A stretch of DNA of 64,000 bases. It comes from Cafeteria roenbergensis (taxonomy: Eukaryota; Sar; Bigyra; Bicosoecida; Cafeteriaceae). Below are positions 62,501-64,000 of the stretch, piece after piece (positions within the stretch are counted from its first letter, which is position 1; each line of letters begins with the position of its first letter). The position numbers and the translations under genes were made by a program. The notes under the pieces were generated by a model. It made no database searches. It was given only the letters and a program-made list of their open reading frames with translations, and was not told the origin of the DNA. The stretch covers positions 558,001 to 622,000 of the forward strand of contig VLTN01000008.1 of assembly GCA_008330645.1 (NCBI GenBank), written 5' to 3'.

Positions 62501-64000
62501 CCCGCCTCCTGCAGAGCCACGACCCCGCCGCAGCCGGAGGACGACGCCGCCAGCTGCAGGGTCAGCGTGTCCCCGCCCCCGGCCTGCACGGCCGTGGCGG
62601 AGGCGGCCACGGCGTCGAGCTCTGCCGCGTACACCACCGACAGGCCTTGGAGCCCGCAGCGCAGGCCCGGGCCGGCGGCCGCGCCCACCGTCAAGCCGGC
62701 CGGTCCCGCCGCCAGTTCCCTGCCGTCGGGCAAGTGAGCGGTGACCGCAGAGCGAGCGAGGACGTCGGCCGCGGGGCAGAGGGCGCCCTCTGCGGCGCAA
62801 GGATCGCCGGCCCGAAGCCACGCAAGCCCGACCGAGGCGCAGAGGTGCGCCAGCGGGGCCGGGGCGCGGTCCGCACTGCCGGCGAAGCGATCGGCAGAGC
62901 CAGACCCGCAGCGCCAGGGGAATGACGTCTCCCTGAGCGCCGCGGTCGCCGCCGAGGCGTTGGGACCCCGCGCCAGCGCCGCCATCACTGCGGAGAGCGA
63001 CGGCGGCGAGCGGCACTCCACCGCGCCGCCGGCAGCTTCCGCGGCCGGCACGGCCAGCGGGCCCACCAGGCACACCGGCACGAGACCGCCGGAGGCGCCA
63101 GTGCTGGCGATGCGGGACCCTTCCAGCCGGAGCGGGCCCGGGCTCGGGCCAGACGGCAACACGGACGGCTCCGCGCGGAGAAGCGTCGGCGCGGCCAGCA
63201 CCACCAAGCCGCCCTCGCCTTCAGCAGTGGAGGCCACGGCCGCCCCGGCGGCATCCAGCAGCTGCACGGCGACGCGACCAGGGGCCATGTCCGCCGGCAG
63301 AGCGCACCGCACAACCAGCTTGCCGCCGGCAGAGCCAATCAGCACCGCCTCAACGGCCGCGGAGCCGCCGAGCAAGCAGCGAAGCCGCCTGCCTGCCGCC
63401 CCAAGCCCCGCAGACACCCAGGCCGGAACGGCAACGTCGATCTCCCCGCTGCCGTCAGCTGACGCCGCAGCCGGGCAGCCGTACGGGACCAAGTCTGTCG
63501 CACTGCGCCCTCCCCACGCGCCAGGCACCACCAGGGCAAAGTCCACCGAACCCGCCGTCGGGGCCACCCCGGTATCGGCGCGGGCGTCGCCAGAAGCGGC
63601 GACCAGCCGCAGCCACGGCCAGACGGGCAGAGCCAGCGGCTGAGGCCCCGCCTTGAGAGGCGCGGTCCACCCGGCCACCCCGGGAACGCCGGGCCCGGCA
63701 ATGTCGATCGTCTGCCCGGTCGGCACAAAGATCAGCCGAAGCGAGGCGCTCCGTGGCCGCCTGGCGGCGGGGCCAGCGCTGCACGGCGGCGCCGCGAGGC
63801 TGGCGAGTCCTTCGGCCGGCAGCACGCATTCCCACACGCCCGACGCTGCGTGGTCCGACGTCAACGACATCCCTGAGGACGAGAGCGCCGCGTCAGCGAG
63901 CGGCAGAGCCGCTGGGACCAGCGAGCCGCGCAGCGTCACGGCTGCGGTTGTCGTCGCCTCGTCGGCCGCCGCCTGGACCTGGCAGGCCAGGTCGGCAGGG
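35593..64000 (-). CDS. Giant multi-pass surface protein with TIG/IPT, GCC2/GCC3-type Cys-rich and cytoplasmic coiled regions; N-terminus beyond the window
   Basis: One frame of 9,468 codons without introns is open to the right edge and ends at TGA 35595-35593. An apparent start at 63939 is only a GTG; the frame continues to 64000, so the true start and any signal peptide are outside. Order: an ectodomain of TIG/IPT-like beta domains (P-x-V..SP..GG..V.L.G..F, C-x-F/FG, VxC-x-PP) and a second beta-repeat type (63999 to about 46040), with many N-x-S/T sites; about twenty CPAGTYC-like repeats (45815-43235); a further Cys-containing stalk to about 41860; an extracellular module to 39440; about ten membrane spans (39432-37785); and a charged tail of about 730 residues. 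The architecture indicates a plasma-membrane or flagellar-membrane protein with an enormous extracellular part, probably for adhesion, surface coat or mechanosensing. That role is inference, and I cannot name a family for the membrane part. Confidence 0.9.
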   Translation of the reverse strand, partial: PADLACQVQAAADEATTTAAVTLRGSLVPAALPLADAALSSSGMSLTSDHAASGVWECVLPAEGLASLAAPPCSAGPAARRPRSASLRLIFVPTGQTIDIAGPGVPGVAGWTAPLKAGPQPLALPVWPWLRLVAASGDARADTGVAPTAGSVDFALVVPGAWGGRSATDLVPYGCPAAASADGSGEIDVAVPAWVSAGLGAAGRRLRCLLGGSAAVEAVLIGSAGGKLVVRCALPADMAPGRVAVQLLDAAGAAVASTAEGEGGLVVLAAPTLLRAEPSVLPSGPSPGPLRLEGSRIASTGASGGLVPVCLVGPLAVPAAEAAGGAVECRSPPSLSAVMAALARGPNASAATAALRETSFPWRCGSGSADRFAGSADRAPAPLAHLCASVGLAWLRAGDPCAAEGALCPAADVLARSAVTAHLPDGRELAAGPAGLTVGAAAGPGLRCGLQGLSVVYAAELDAVAASATAVQAGGGDTLTLQLAASSSGCGGVVALQEAGAALAVGVTVVGSDVVRRASVVSAKGQAVVARMPPLPLGARAAVQVSLTAGRHWSLARLAVQVLASPELLRAVPTVVDPLGGTAVRVTMRGVRLPVGAPVLCRFGGSARPALGAVVAAGDGASTATGETVVTCSTPALAAALPGAAGGVPVYVSVDGGASFSGGDGVAVVPLPRPVLLGAWPRVLDAAGGTRVFLAGRGFAPGVAGLPRSAASASGFDRGSAAKCVFALEADLPTPLPERSATAGPSDPAGASRDRRLLAAVAVDAEAGSDSTLECLSPPLSRLLPEPLPPASSARLVLVVADSRMLLDGSGLAGAGSGLRAVPGRGDGSLAVAVSALLQDAVDLVAVPVPGVASWSPHRGPVSGVSQLTLRLDSRLPQAPVPDSDVVCLLRLAAPGTAAADGALATALATVTDGPARREVRCALPAADSVAPAGPCSAAASAGKACEWHVAVAAGPYVGAGSPGSMPARASEAEHRRLTGMRSRVGVVLVDAPVEMLAVAPQTVPLPPPDSPGDSAVWLRLRVRARADQLAADAAFCRLAPSAAAAAAVLVRGAVQSAELPGAGAGAGSGAGAGAGAGAGRVEATLLCPMPLGNGTGGPSASLLPLAPGVVMVSASFNGGADFSADSLAVTVAPRSVLAASVAPATVPADLIEGVRETVLVSAVESANGSGSRLLASGQTNELFCVFGGVWASPAVAVAPGQLRCDAPSRLDVASRQAAKPAATHPPSAWESAALAVSVSVVEAPSHVCAVAALDTAGPAGAGKSPCGGAAGQSRLLAVSPEPLTIEPRLEAAAVFPVVVPLAEAGSGAVVDVDAGAVPAPVASTAEPPALGPGVGPAWCVFSSAAGSAVVPALGSLLAPSLLGASLAASSAPPSATALAEAADGVAWRHVVRCPVPTPAQAAVLCSAPAGDGCAVEVRLSRDRGASAHPVQSSAAPRLLLIDAASAQEQAAAAELAQPALVAAQGVPARSSVAALSGVLRVPVLGHPLPAAVRGAAGLFSCVFGEGPSAAVVPAAVGADGDWAECQSVPPSLPLARPGLRGLVRPPVRHQAVEALWPFAPVRTLALAVPAPRPALLRIEVSPSANASGAPGPAVTLLSVACTLPLPAARTEQQLVSLTPSSDVLGGTFVLEFRGAVTDPIPANASSEDVAAALELLPTLGPVTVTSAAPADGAARFRQLAARRAGDAVSGRDSQSPSGSDAVSAARDSPTNGPGGPWTVAFTHNAGALPLLSADASGLVLQGSAGTVAAVSRVQAGQSAGATGDVVLALGGATASVTIPQADFDGGAASAGLLESVRLAMVQLQAAGHVVVSDAGDGRSGISLLVARLEAPDAASAGAPTAVPAFPAEELTVAAGLFSVDAAVGGAANVSSRATAAGGRLGGVWSLRLGANVSAPIPASAPASAVASAVDQLVQAAAGSAGMPDAGGASAVELTAEASPNGARVFLVEVAPSSAAASLLRTAPEGVATGLQGAAPSVRVSMLRDLAAPVGGSWRVGVRAAGTDSVAWTSPLSVNATAAAVEAALNALPPMSRPPAQGSVTATVERRDTAVARVWRVLLAPAATGLAAAPGASSPWREWLGPFPPAFEVNTDGVWGGPVASTSTVAEAGAATDAACCQVRLTSDPRQLVGQRTGAAVPAMALARAAFWPMAWPVVQSVRPRLAVARLAASSGSSGSLPTVTVSVTGLPPRSPQLVCAFAPVATSLAGTGVVSGATVAVPAAGAAANASGAFDAQTSVVCPVPAAVVPPCGAEPRRLVVWLHRSGASPEEAAAAAAPAAASGAAWLAAASDCRASSAAEGAGLQPRAGPASGGTAVLVVRPSLPAAPDDGAPLLAAEAVDAVRCRWDASAGGGSVERPGVAAAGGVVLCVSPPAADLASAAAPASAGPAQSLLRVSTDAGQSWSAGESFAFLPVVAVEGSGVPALPAVRSCGADGEEDDAGCDQLGRTIVARLVGASARAREGADPGAAAAPAMALPAPGDLSLARCAAGGPLAAAAPRWPRLRGGSRLAGATEASLTTTLAPVSRARNLAWGNASSGSAAAAEFVCGLPSSPLSTERAPGTVGSLRVTLRALPALDPARHSVELACPCDPQLAGSRRFAFRVVAPESASASASAAASAAPAAPEAGPAGAGAAWATTAALHCGASAEEVRAALRSLPLVGAVRVVDVSSRLPGAVAAASVGTAAVCRRLLHVLHLTQPRAAVPVIEAVPVVEPPSETSDREASLASGALSDAATAGSTSGAAATLPWARVSLSLPSLHSARCEAALDEEALGRWDASLSVLASGGNGTHSCGAGPEPAPQAGPTGASLRAAALKEAGCSERGDAPPAMAASQRLEVALPVPSGEARRVAVSLPASSPRVWRLLPPASGRFRLVLEAPLRPAPLTTPDPAINGSFQAASSSALHRAESQPLSHDAPAGALAAALRDLVGQLHAARANASTGLLLAAGAPGLSTDAALATADGSAWRLALLPPPAGMTERSALQQGWPLPAELLTLTAEDVDSGSSLSSAVAVASAGGWVPRSAVLLRWAMVPPGLRRGAGASGDDSCGFAGSEAGSVAGAAAGSAASARSGKGWSITPAGELLAAWPVDSSAADVGRLLSEAFGALGLRAPSVRRGQATPATDLSGAGSGAPASGVAVTGRWWDVALTGACHPRGNASAQLALVAPHLEEPLLDGRGPGGDASTSQLAAAWQGAEPVVAAGAAATAPLLRHGCRGAAGEVRFSVRLPAAALALSLAEPLLSLSADAASGAPGAAGLNASSLLAAERARRAQASAAGAGAVEVPVAWRVERGAAGLRDAIEAATSLRGVVVVPAPQSAAASFGAVLSRGPGRGFASSGSHLGAHRSDVEACSARSPAADPFAGLGPAAVVLAGDGVTGGGLPWTLAAEAALVGRLAGFTAAEAAASVPLGASALGWACAPRGGAAGSSVWGEGCDGGEAALAVELASFLVQWPVTAGNATLLGASLDTSGVGCRADLTLPLVQASADRSFASADDAPCALPLAPVAAGAVAGSALVSAVADGTFSAQAADEASVVIAPASLAGNASAMALLPPLPLNASGADAAAALTAALNLLRQVGAAQAGVAAAARAALPDVALASQLLGVVWPSSVDRQDVAASALPGLARLLDAAAAESVAVVRADALGTALGSWDAAHAAAGAARAGRAFARRAAALPGSADTGDSGATTTASLEQTLAHSAASDWFSPAGASALPAWAAGARAGAASSLAALGSGVWAALPSTDLPGGASLGDWLDADVPAAAAITVPPAGERFVPAPLFRHAALRGAAWSFELEAPAAVTAAQSRAGSLLGGAAGGGGGSSSLPRALDLVALPARSASGSEGVGFDARSGLFPEWEVRWPAWAPVVLGLDGQQPARGLPARSRDPAAASAPLSASGVSDADAVLASWLRAARGPAVVSPSLLLALPPPQSAQAAAGAGVALTLGAEGRACAARAAVASEPAFASAAPVVAVSPPTMVEDVVPASGSASGGTVVVVRVRGVRADRLSASSGAVPGARPPRAALDQLRLRLLALRERLGLAAVAGSPGAELADSGALLGGSAAADVLEPLELALGQIPTGAALDAAAANASAILRDAASLGLAWLPDLRSWALSLRAATLPVSGSAAAVSVSAGSETSVLDALVAASSSAASDRGRLPLQGWAAGQVAVLCRFGNATAAPAVAVGRDTVECVSPPRAQASAPRVGGASASGGSARGQEAEAEAEAGALDAAVSVSLDFGQSWTSPGLRASFTFDAAPSAQAGGALARLTPRHGPAAGGSAVFVTGPSLGSVTSAGVADASRAAAADLAALGVDLATQPARYNDTASGLALQWAAPNAGSSGVIAPRPVQCRFGGRLGVLRPGLALSAADAAAALAASLAGAGVPGQEARRLWGELEALGPSALAVACEAPPAAAVAVSVGGAASESLGAPRAPTGGAGGFAVPVHVSLNGGADWLPRGPDDAAPRFSFTRPLLVSGMGPAAAPASPDAGAAPLDVAARVDDAVVSASLAAGPTAPRVLCRFGTAAVAATAVRADGVECPVPPVPAAPEVQVLELAVSLRDPVALLREASPLTAAQAASPEAVAAAVVAAAFQAAAAQAAPSGGGFRLSLAAPAFARCPLVNASALAELRALSADEVEARIGVSLPGGGATLADLVASPVDDRSGLLRRSLLAASAAADAGSDGIAAAGSPPSVSSASARDQLASLQGAAAALAEMGVDAAALERIEALARLLPDGRACPWGAAAGEEGAGAAGSGSSAAVVVPVNVTAPELAAAVASLPVLRAEDDVGTPAADARLLPAVHAAAFAPRPGPADASGDAAAGLMAAPLAGLAALGAAANETQRATLAAARAAQAARQGLLSALGRALGQRPLAPAAATDPAGPLRLPSLLVPEGVPLSRVAAQSAGSADTASLGASLSAAQCEVGPTYALAQPAVPEAVPASAAALEAAAASPSARGGVASAVRSGERFADARVSLASAVLRWGGRIFAPATALPLLRAAAAVAAPDSAYAASLPPPTGTVSLVRRFAVTIRGGARRAADPELADWPLLGVAAWPASSAQPTLANASAAAAGASGAATLQGGSLGGAAAVAPVGPGAAVPQWSGLDVSGVAGPALRADVPRVFEARAGVSATRGGVVPVQISLNGGLDWEPAAPWGGAGVSPAALAAWAGAAAGTLPALATPESAATTSSGEASGLPAACGWPSGLLFPGGHAIAPHGSAANGGSDLASGDLPQALARSSSMALPSFHFYGPVVVSSTTPGIVSASGGTVVTLRVGAPAAASASASERSASAAASSAERAGPSGGLSLGLRLAGAFPGPTGWRVTRDGPTGAAGLGGLSGVRSAVLSAEAAAHGWGAPSGSALNGALPNASRVALLPPFAVAAALAAAHGSAAHARALAAIGIAAPSAGDAGVPADGRWAAAPLADDLVAGLASGRGAAWAPPVWPLGARLVCVFAPAGQGSDDGGSGGGPVGLGGSGGSAAGGGAGGRSRRGLPLPSSPLRVLNATHVMCVAPAWRVHAGPAPVAVSVALLAPSWGGGAAGVGGSHIVGGVAAADMAGRPAGAAVILMAAAPRVLSVEPRIAVAGSTNTSLTVTGANFRPTPFLACRFTPIAPAAANASDTTGRGPGAQGQLVDGGYEAAHGGSGNASSAAAFPRGSDSASGLPAPADAGRPLTPDEYAERLMAAAADHGLGRLSALSPLAGRPLDSGVFGPAGGVVVPAAWVSESTLLCGAPPLPQGRFGITVTVDGQAFGGRGGGQPSALGADVERSDRALPLLVLPRPRVTWTSAVLGDALSAGAPVTVHGQGFANVSSLACAFGDVAVPALFVNLTAVRCSPPVPRAVAAFGEDAATPVNASSPVLQAITESSVVAGKGLAWMPLSEIRHRSADPATGSRLVFPEASPQAFGLVFPVRLEVSLNGLDFTEDGRVFVYAPTPRVSSVSPRRAIVPAGLGLPLFVVGRHFLNTTRLACRVGDHTVPALFLGPRLVSCLAPPAAFAAAPVDPASGTHALPPRVRLGDDPSTSVAARGAFTDPREALWLGRDIGASRTLLVEVSNDGVAFTASRVPFHHDGSCAAGRYCPDSSTSAPGGQPGNPFGGSATSLAPVIAAAGAGQKPAAGLGDPSEWAVDQAAAALRYGLPCPRGTFCPASSRNFTLCPQGTYQPKEGSAECLRCPVGYTCPHEGMHVPRLCPAGFVCDVTGLERAEQPCPEGHFCLEGTVTTATTCGGADAISDDASLSAGHAQLGTSVRPGWEPAGSPGIAFAGARNSGCFDNSTTDFGLQHTSMPARLWDELRSLPLPADQPFVPLRGRFCLDDRCVRMADSDDVSVTDASFDYGARARRMRRPVPCPAGTYCQPGTGSEVLSMANFSAPQACFGRGARCPEGTASPSGFGPTPAGFFSDTGEMRPCPVGTFCPREGTWDPLPCRPGTFNGQVGQTECTPCPRGHICPGFGRVDPAMCPAGYVCSQEGQPTAVSRCPAGFYCLSGTSTADPFRNDTTLRPYACRPGTWCPAGVGSPEVVKDDFFHAQNCTAGFFCEAASVTPTGMGLCPKGFFCPEGTPAPIPTPKGTEAASEGTVQPANCLPNTYAPTIQTVQCYPCPPGTSCEFEAMFEVQVCPPGTYRSVSADGNPVCLGCPAGTWSKQWELRDVGECTPCGPGIVCPVTTMISPCSRFDLPAPFTPTTEPLSRFQCLARNRGEGEGGTGDPSPLRQEFFFGYLDPALPQFVDELGRGPFFIDSENPAVGQCFRNPQRYGSVVYQRLKDYFGALYEMQVGRKSQGYGDPNQYNGFFDFGHRVINLPRTADYFPPRNCTSGFFLYNRTLGDDQWYPGNCEADIICDTDRRSEAEACAEGRVCPEGTGNLDSDSTRCPAGFACDAGSTPDDNLFAPLGRLSTMCPAGHSCAQGTGYLNRFQLQCAAGYFCPTGTADPIFGRLANDAILRRLSTSDVNPFTPIVHLNKYLPGNRLPVNVSAHDQRCFDAIAPGVESQTVVREFTDPQTGEVKSGPVNLADDINSRCARDHKWRLVVDAEERGVCFCKPQYKLALEVYRAWECTGEKSQVITLADELEGVTTAGRVRTCSFAAEAKYGLSEAWQRGSRWDAATEEWVLDSPIKLPLPGTERRYFRVECAFDTAVRDCSVANSLFDPWGTNVGRRCPQFCSFMDFKRWADEEYTTQVTLKLSGATTRVDPLIYDTKHAVDMLDTYSDLSRADSSDDEELRVGSWLPELMQLDEATGEPVRYDACACEDLLRCPNGTTSQPRAESIDECAVDPANKEVLVRVTPLPEDNEWVVEPDRYPELSDAVTPLSGVGTIRMLALETAVITLDLRHLSVNFTFGQYRLSLYAGCKPCPPRFRCNRNVVPPVCPSVSLADQEAIGHLCAECCRCTRLAMPGWLEEYDDGTKDMIARNAYGETPGSPFYPYKDNKHRIWQVEIKALRALEITPVYELLHGKYYNEFRTELPGSASLTVTRPERAVDYQSYSVEQLVALFSSQWDIVSSSYATPSAQPPVRDLPDPKELQGKYNLSAQPGSIDEALGTRKLNPNLATQGAPAGAARRLRSLLDSAAGATAGSAATGQAAIVEARPAEASGRAASATRSRAAGRAARLLQTDSDEVSAAEYLDFDQYDPTLYERRFAPWDHPTKLKRFSRGGFREEDTFLGRSDIFNAPGSPRGQLLPPRFTLLAIIEEDQFNADDPGALELPLNLPRSYQRVDAVSMEPATPGMSLAGVAIAAAAARALGTSVPVVAEYQLKFNNDVFLGVSVDYAAGDPAFAQRLRDDPSDGGAGQLPVQSYYDSFLFVAATGVRTEAQAAAVDEMLAMAEASPDGAAVLVDSPPETIELLTFLIADLRASDGLGATPRVIGEIMAASRRAHEEIGSLGTGAVCDAVVPDLWGGDDNSSTAAPTKEVRPADDVAIDSPSEYLPNPLWFSSADPLAEESRVRFLSTPYLPFISNCEMGDSNVWISRLTEQHAGCSPVALEDTRHVSPYPWDQLFDPVSDSCTRNEEQVCPLVAVETEATVPEQEPGVFGNTAADRPGRFGVQVRCYYEEDIFEPGLRTRWYELGAGDTLFYLTKEPIPARQFVGRPAELQGWGRSAAIEAMLGTDDLIGVSVNGDFPGEVSLVPRRVKLGMYYYQVNTVRKRLVLAELSYRELCTITDSQGELDRLQKQDPPVYRCLDSGFRDRNYTLEVEWSPLNYLALLNLFAFSADIFVVYFALLGGIVVLFGVVVWCFARVMTRLPRVPPLNICDLGGVVSRPSCHGVLIATVPFSMAVAFTWIWFFVIQSEKPIEEPQPLNLATERAAWVDRNTVVESDVMVSLRGRYGTVLQLVGWFAFLAGVRLLVPDEMSNDGVGDDINEDETRFDAEVYEDKMYEGETVLTSAGGQAKHGKEAEPNPESLWTPHIWKRALLVLLAFAVVMLMESVIEFSYSDLFAENQYESIVAFKMSNILLEMVLVSVMRENLVIAPIMVLTSIVELLITLGASDFTDFVVAYLVELSLNIMERVLLDPLLKSCIAAAPKWRIRCKRCCRRRRTLRTKAQRAAEDDEWRAALENMARETEGAEPVIDSYLTYANGLTGLLMSPIVQLYFLLSDTTGQRVTQLPELYGIRTQDLIFYTIFAVIIVFFTILMDLFLMNALELLHGWRLYDMLQYFSYRFSVREKRWQLFSRDFDPTITGSLQSTDLLSFSSQFYFLNAGVAYALFLVLVGISIHLRLGWALISDPWFLILLVISYLFVRICGWLCVRMAEWAGLWALPGVRRLRNNLSFDKELARRQADAMKKAIEDAENKRIEAKALRDEAFRHRWLKRNKPWVIAKIATILTPRQLAREGPDNKPMEEWVKSIYDRLTGEGPDGDWTRPDRAGRRRLSARRSDISDFGSSDDEARAFLKEPLPPLPGRSADVIRFWLAKARRRMLYASTVADLIEAEKLNFARSLPPERAQRLTVVLARPRDGEPDPHALDAYIGEYETLHPPEKESAAAPFNDQRWRAFFRSRAKYAVREKDLADAADRARQQAEKAARREAEGRRTRPGDVSDTDSESGLSDASTDVDFDPLVVDRDAPVGRVMTKWLDAARSRLHGAFPRPEAEEQVVRYVTKMRERQRRRALGLPTRQEERQAREEAARVPVSGDQLARAVEKDEVGPPPGAENMKPLVPAAAGLAQRWLSLARQRRIDATREDLNSRLARMDAVLGPHINESTDWYFGGETRARGEDLLREGRELRGRREVDEQEARARGARMLSEADDNANRMRSTLNRERERLQQEIDARERTQTAEAAKKAEAAAVKLASRALKLRADAGLPAVQVPAWTPHAADVGAAAAASAGGAQEEEAEAEGLEGGLAKLPEAALLQEVTGDARSELLALLRDFATAQDLHAALREGVREEGRGRMNELINKQAKRHGALAMRRTKVEREAQGVLAAAAEAARDREAGWVREASAWLSNAEPRVERRIAEEEGELLREVEEDASRGRRRARRG
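35596..37784 (-). other. Cytoplasmic tail with repeated W-L-x-x-A-R motif
   Basis: Long charged helices (for example ELARRQADAMKKAIEDAENK just after the last span, and NRERERLQQEIDARERTQ near the end) suggest coiled coil. A motif recurs: IRFWLAKARRRM (about 37318-37268), MTKWLDAARSRL (about 36830-36785), AQRWLSLARQRR (about 36550-36505), with a weaker ASAWLSNAEPRV near 35710. Confidence 0.6.
37785..39432 (-). other. Multi-pass membrane domain (about ten spans)
   Basis: Hydrophobic stretches in order: FVVYFALLGGIVVLFGVVV; VLIATVPFSMAVAFTWIW; VLQLVGWFAFLAGV; ALLVLLAFAVVMLME; an amphipathic pair around ILLEMVLVSV and IVELLITLG; FVVAYLVELSLNIM; LLMSPIVQLYFLL; IFYTIFAVIIVFFTILM; GVAYALFLVLVGISI; FLILLVISYLFVRICGWL. 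The weakest are the amphipathic ones, so eight to eleven spans are possible. Confidence 0.75.
43235..45815 (-). other. GCC2/GCC3-type Cys-rich repeat block
   Basis: About twenty copies of C-[PRAT]-x-G-[TFYH]-x-C (CPRGTFC, CPVGYTC, CPAGFVC, CPEGHFC, CPAGTYC, CRPGTWC, CPKGFFC, CPAGHSC, CAAGYFC) with longer variants of the C-x-x-GTY..-x-C-x-x-CPxG type. This is the disulfide-rich, ephrin-receptor-like repeat found in extracellular proteins of animals and protists. Confidence 0.88.
46040..52095 (-). other. Membrane-proximal series of TIG/IPT-like domains
   Basis: Recognisable units read VEDVVPASGSASGGTVVVV (from about 52090), LARLTPRHGPAAGGSAVFV (about 51225), a unit ending VLCRFG..VECPVPP (50610-50390), VVSSTTPGIVSASGGTVV (about 48270), VLSVEPRIAVAGSTNTSL (about 47300), VTVHGQGF..LACAFG..VRCSPP (46695-46500) and VSSVSPRRAIVPAG..LACRVG..VSCLAPP (46225-46040). 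The conserved C-x-F-G and VxC-x-PP ends identify the fold. Confidence 0.75.
57680..59160 (-). other. Four tandem copies of a second beta-domain repeat
   Basis: Each copy opens G-x-[WF]-x-[LV]-x-[FLV] and has a later N-A-[ST]-x-x-x-V-x-x-A-L stretch: GGTFVLEFRGAVTDPIPANA with SSEDVAAALELL (about 59115-59035), a degenerate second copy from about 58715, GGVWSLRLGANVSAPIPAS with ASAVASAVDQL (about 58360-58260), and GGSWRVGVRAAG with VNATAAAVEAALNAL (about 58025-57905). More distant copies may occur near 56220, 55410 and 54340. I cannot name a Pfam family with certainty. Confidence 0.55.
60761..60822. repeat. 6-bp tandem repeat encoding Gly-Ala
   Basis: The unit gccagc, with single-base variants, is repeated about ten times. 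On the minus strand it encodes a GAGAGS-type flexible run between two beta domains of the giant surface protein. Confidence 0.8.
61650..63212 (-). other. Membrane-distal TIG/IPT-like domains
   Basis: Units begin LLRAEPSVLPSGPSPGPL (about 63210) ending VECRSPP, LLRAVPTVVDPLGGTAV (about 62310) with VLCRFG and VVTCSTPA, and VLLGAWPRVLDAAGGTRV (about 61990) with LECLSPP near 61675. The spacing and the paired Cys fit TIG/IPT folds. Confidence 0.7.

Noticed and set aside
1-64000. Virus-derived elements, retroelements, DNA transposons, rRNA and tRNA genes
   Set aside because: I looked for reverse transcriptase, integrase, transposase, capsid-type and packaging ATPase motifs, terminal repeats and tRNA arms, and saw none. 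The histone-like segments sit in a host-like, GC-matched gene without viral neighbours.

Overview
The window looks like nuclear DNA of a free-living flagellated protist with a very GC-rich genome. All four large genes use G/C-ending codons almost exclusively, there are no bacterial-style operons, one gene is a conserved ciliary radial-spoke factor (CFAP61), and a good GT-AG intron candidate interrupts it. The very high GC, compact spacing and near absence of introns would fit a bicosoecid such as Cafeteria. That assignment is an inference; other GC-rich flagellates (haptophytes, pelagophytes, apusomonads) are possible.

Layout, left to right. 1-6031 (-): most of CFAP61, with its C-terminus beyond the left edge. 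6032-7679: a mostly non-coding gap with GT/AC dinucleotide arrays and, on +, the orphan C-terminal half of a short-chain dehydrogenase/reductase. 7680-12269 (-): an ankyrin-repeat protein of about 1,529 residues. 12270-12571: a short divergent promoter region. 12572-33730 (+): one intronless ORF of about 7,052 residues, mostly disordered, in which I see several separated segments that resemble histone folds, some with likenesses to particular core histones (H2B-, H2A-, H4- and H3-like). It also has two possible zinc-binding Cys clusters and a 17-copy, 63-bp tandem repeat. 33926-35068 (-): a fold-type-II PLP enzyme of the ACC deaminase / D-cysteine desulfhydrase family. 35593-64000 (-): an intronless ORF of at least 9,468 residues, open to the right edge, encoding a giant surface protein. 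It has TIG/IPT-type and other beta-domain repeats, then a GCC2/GCC3-type Cys-rich block, about ten membrane segments and a long charged cytoplasmic tail with a repeated W-L-x-x-A-R motif.

The genes do not form an obvious pathway. CFAP61 is ciliary, and the giant membrane protein is plausibly a cell-surface or flagellar-surface component. The candidate undescribed system is the giant histone-fold-bearing protein at 12572-33730. No virus-derived element, transposon, rRNA, tRNA or CRISPR array was recognised.
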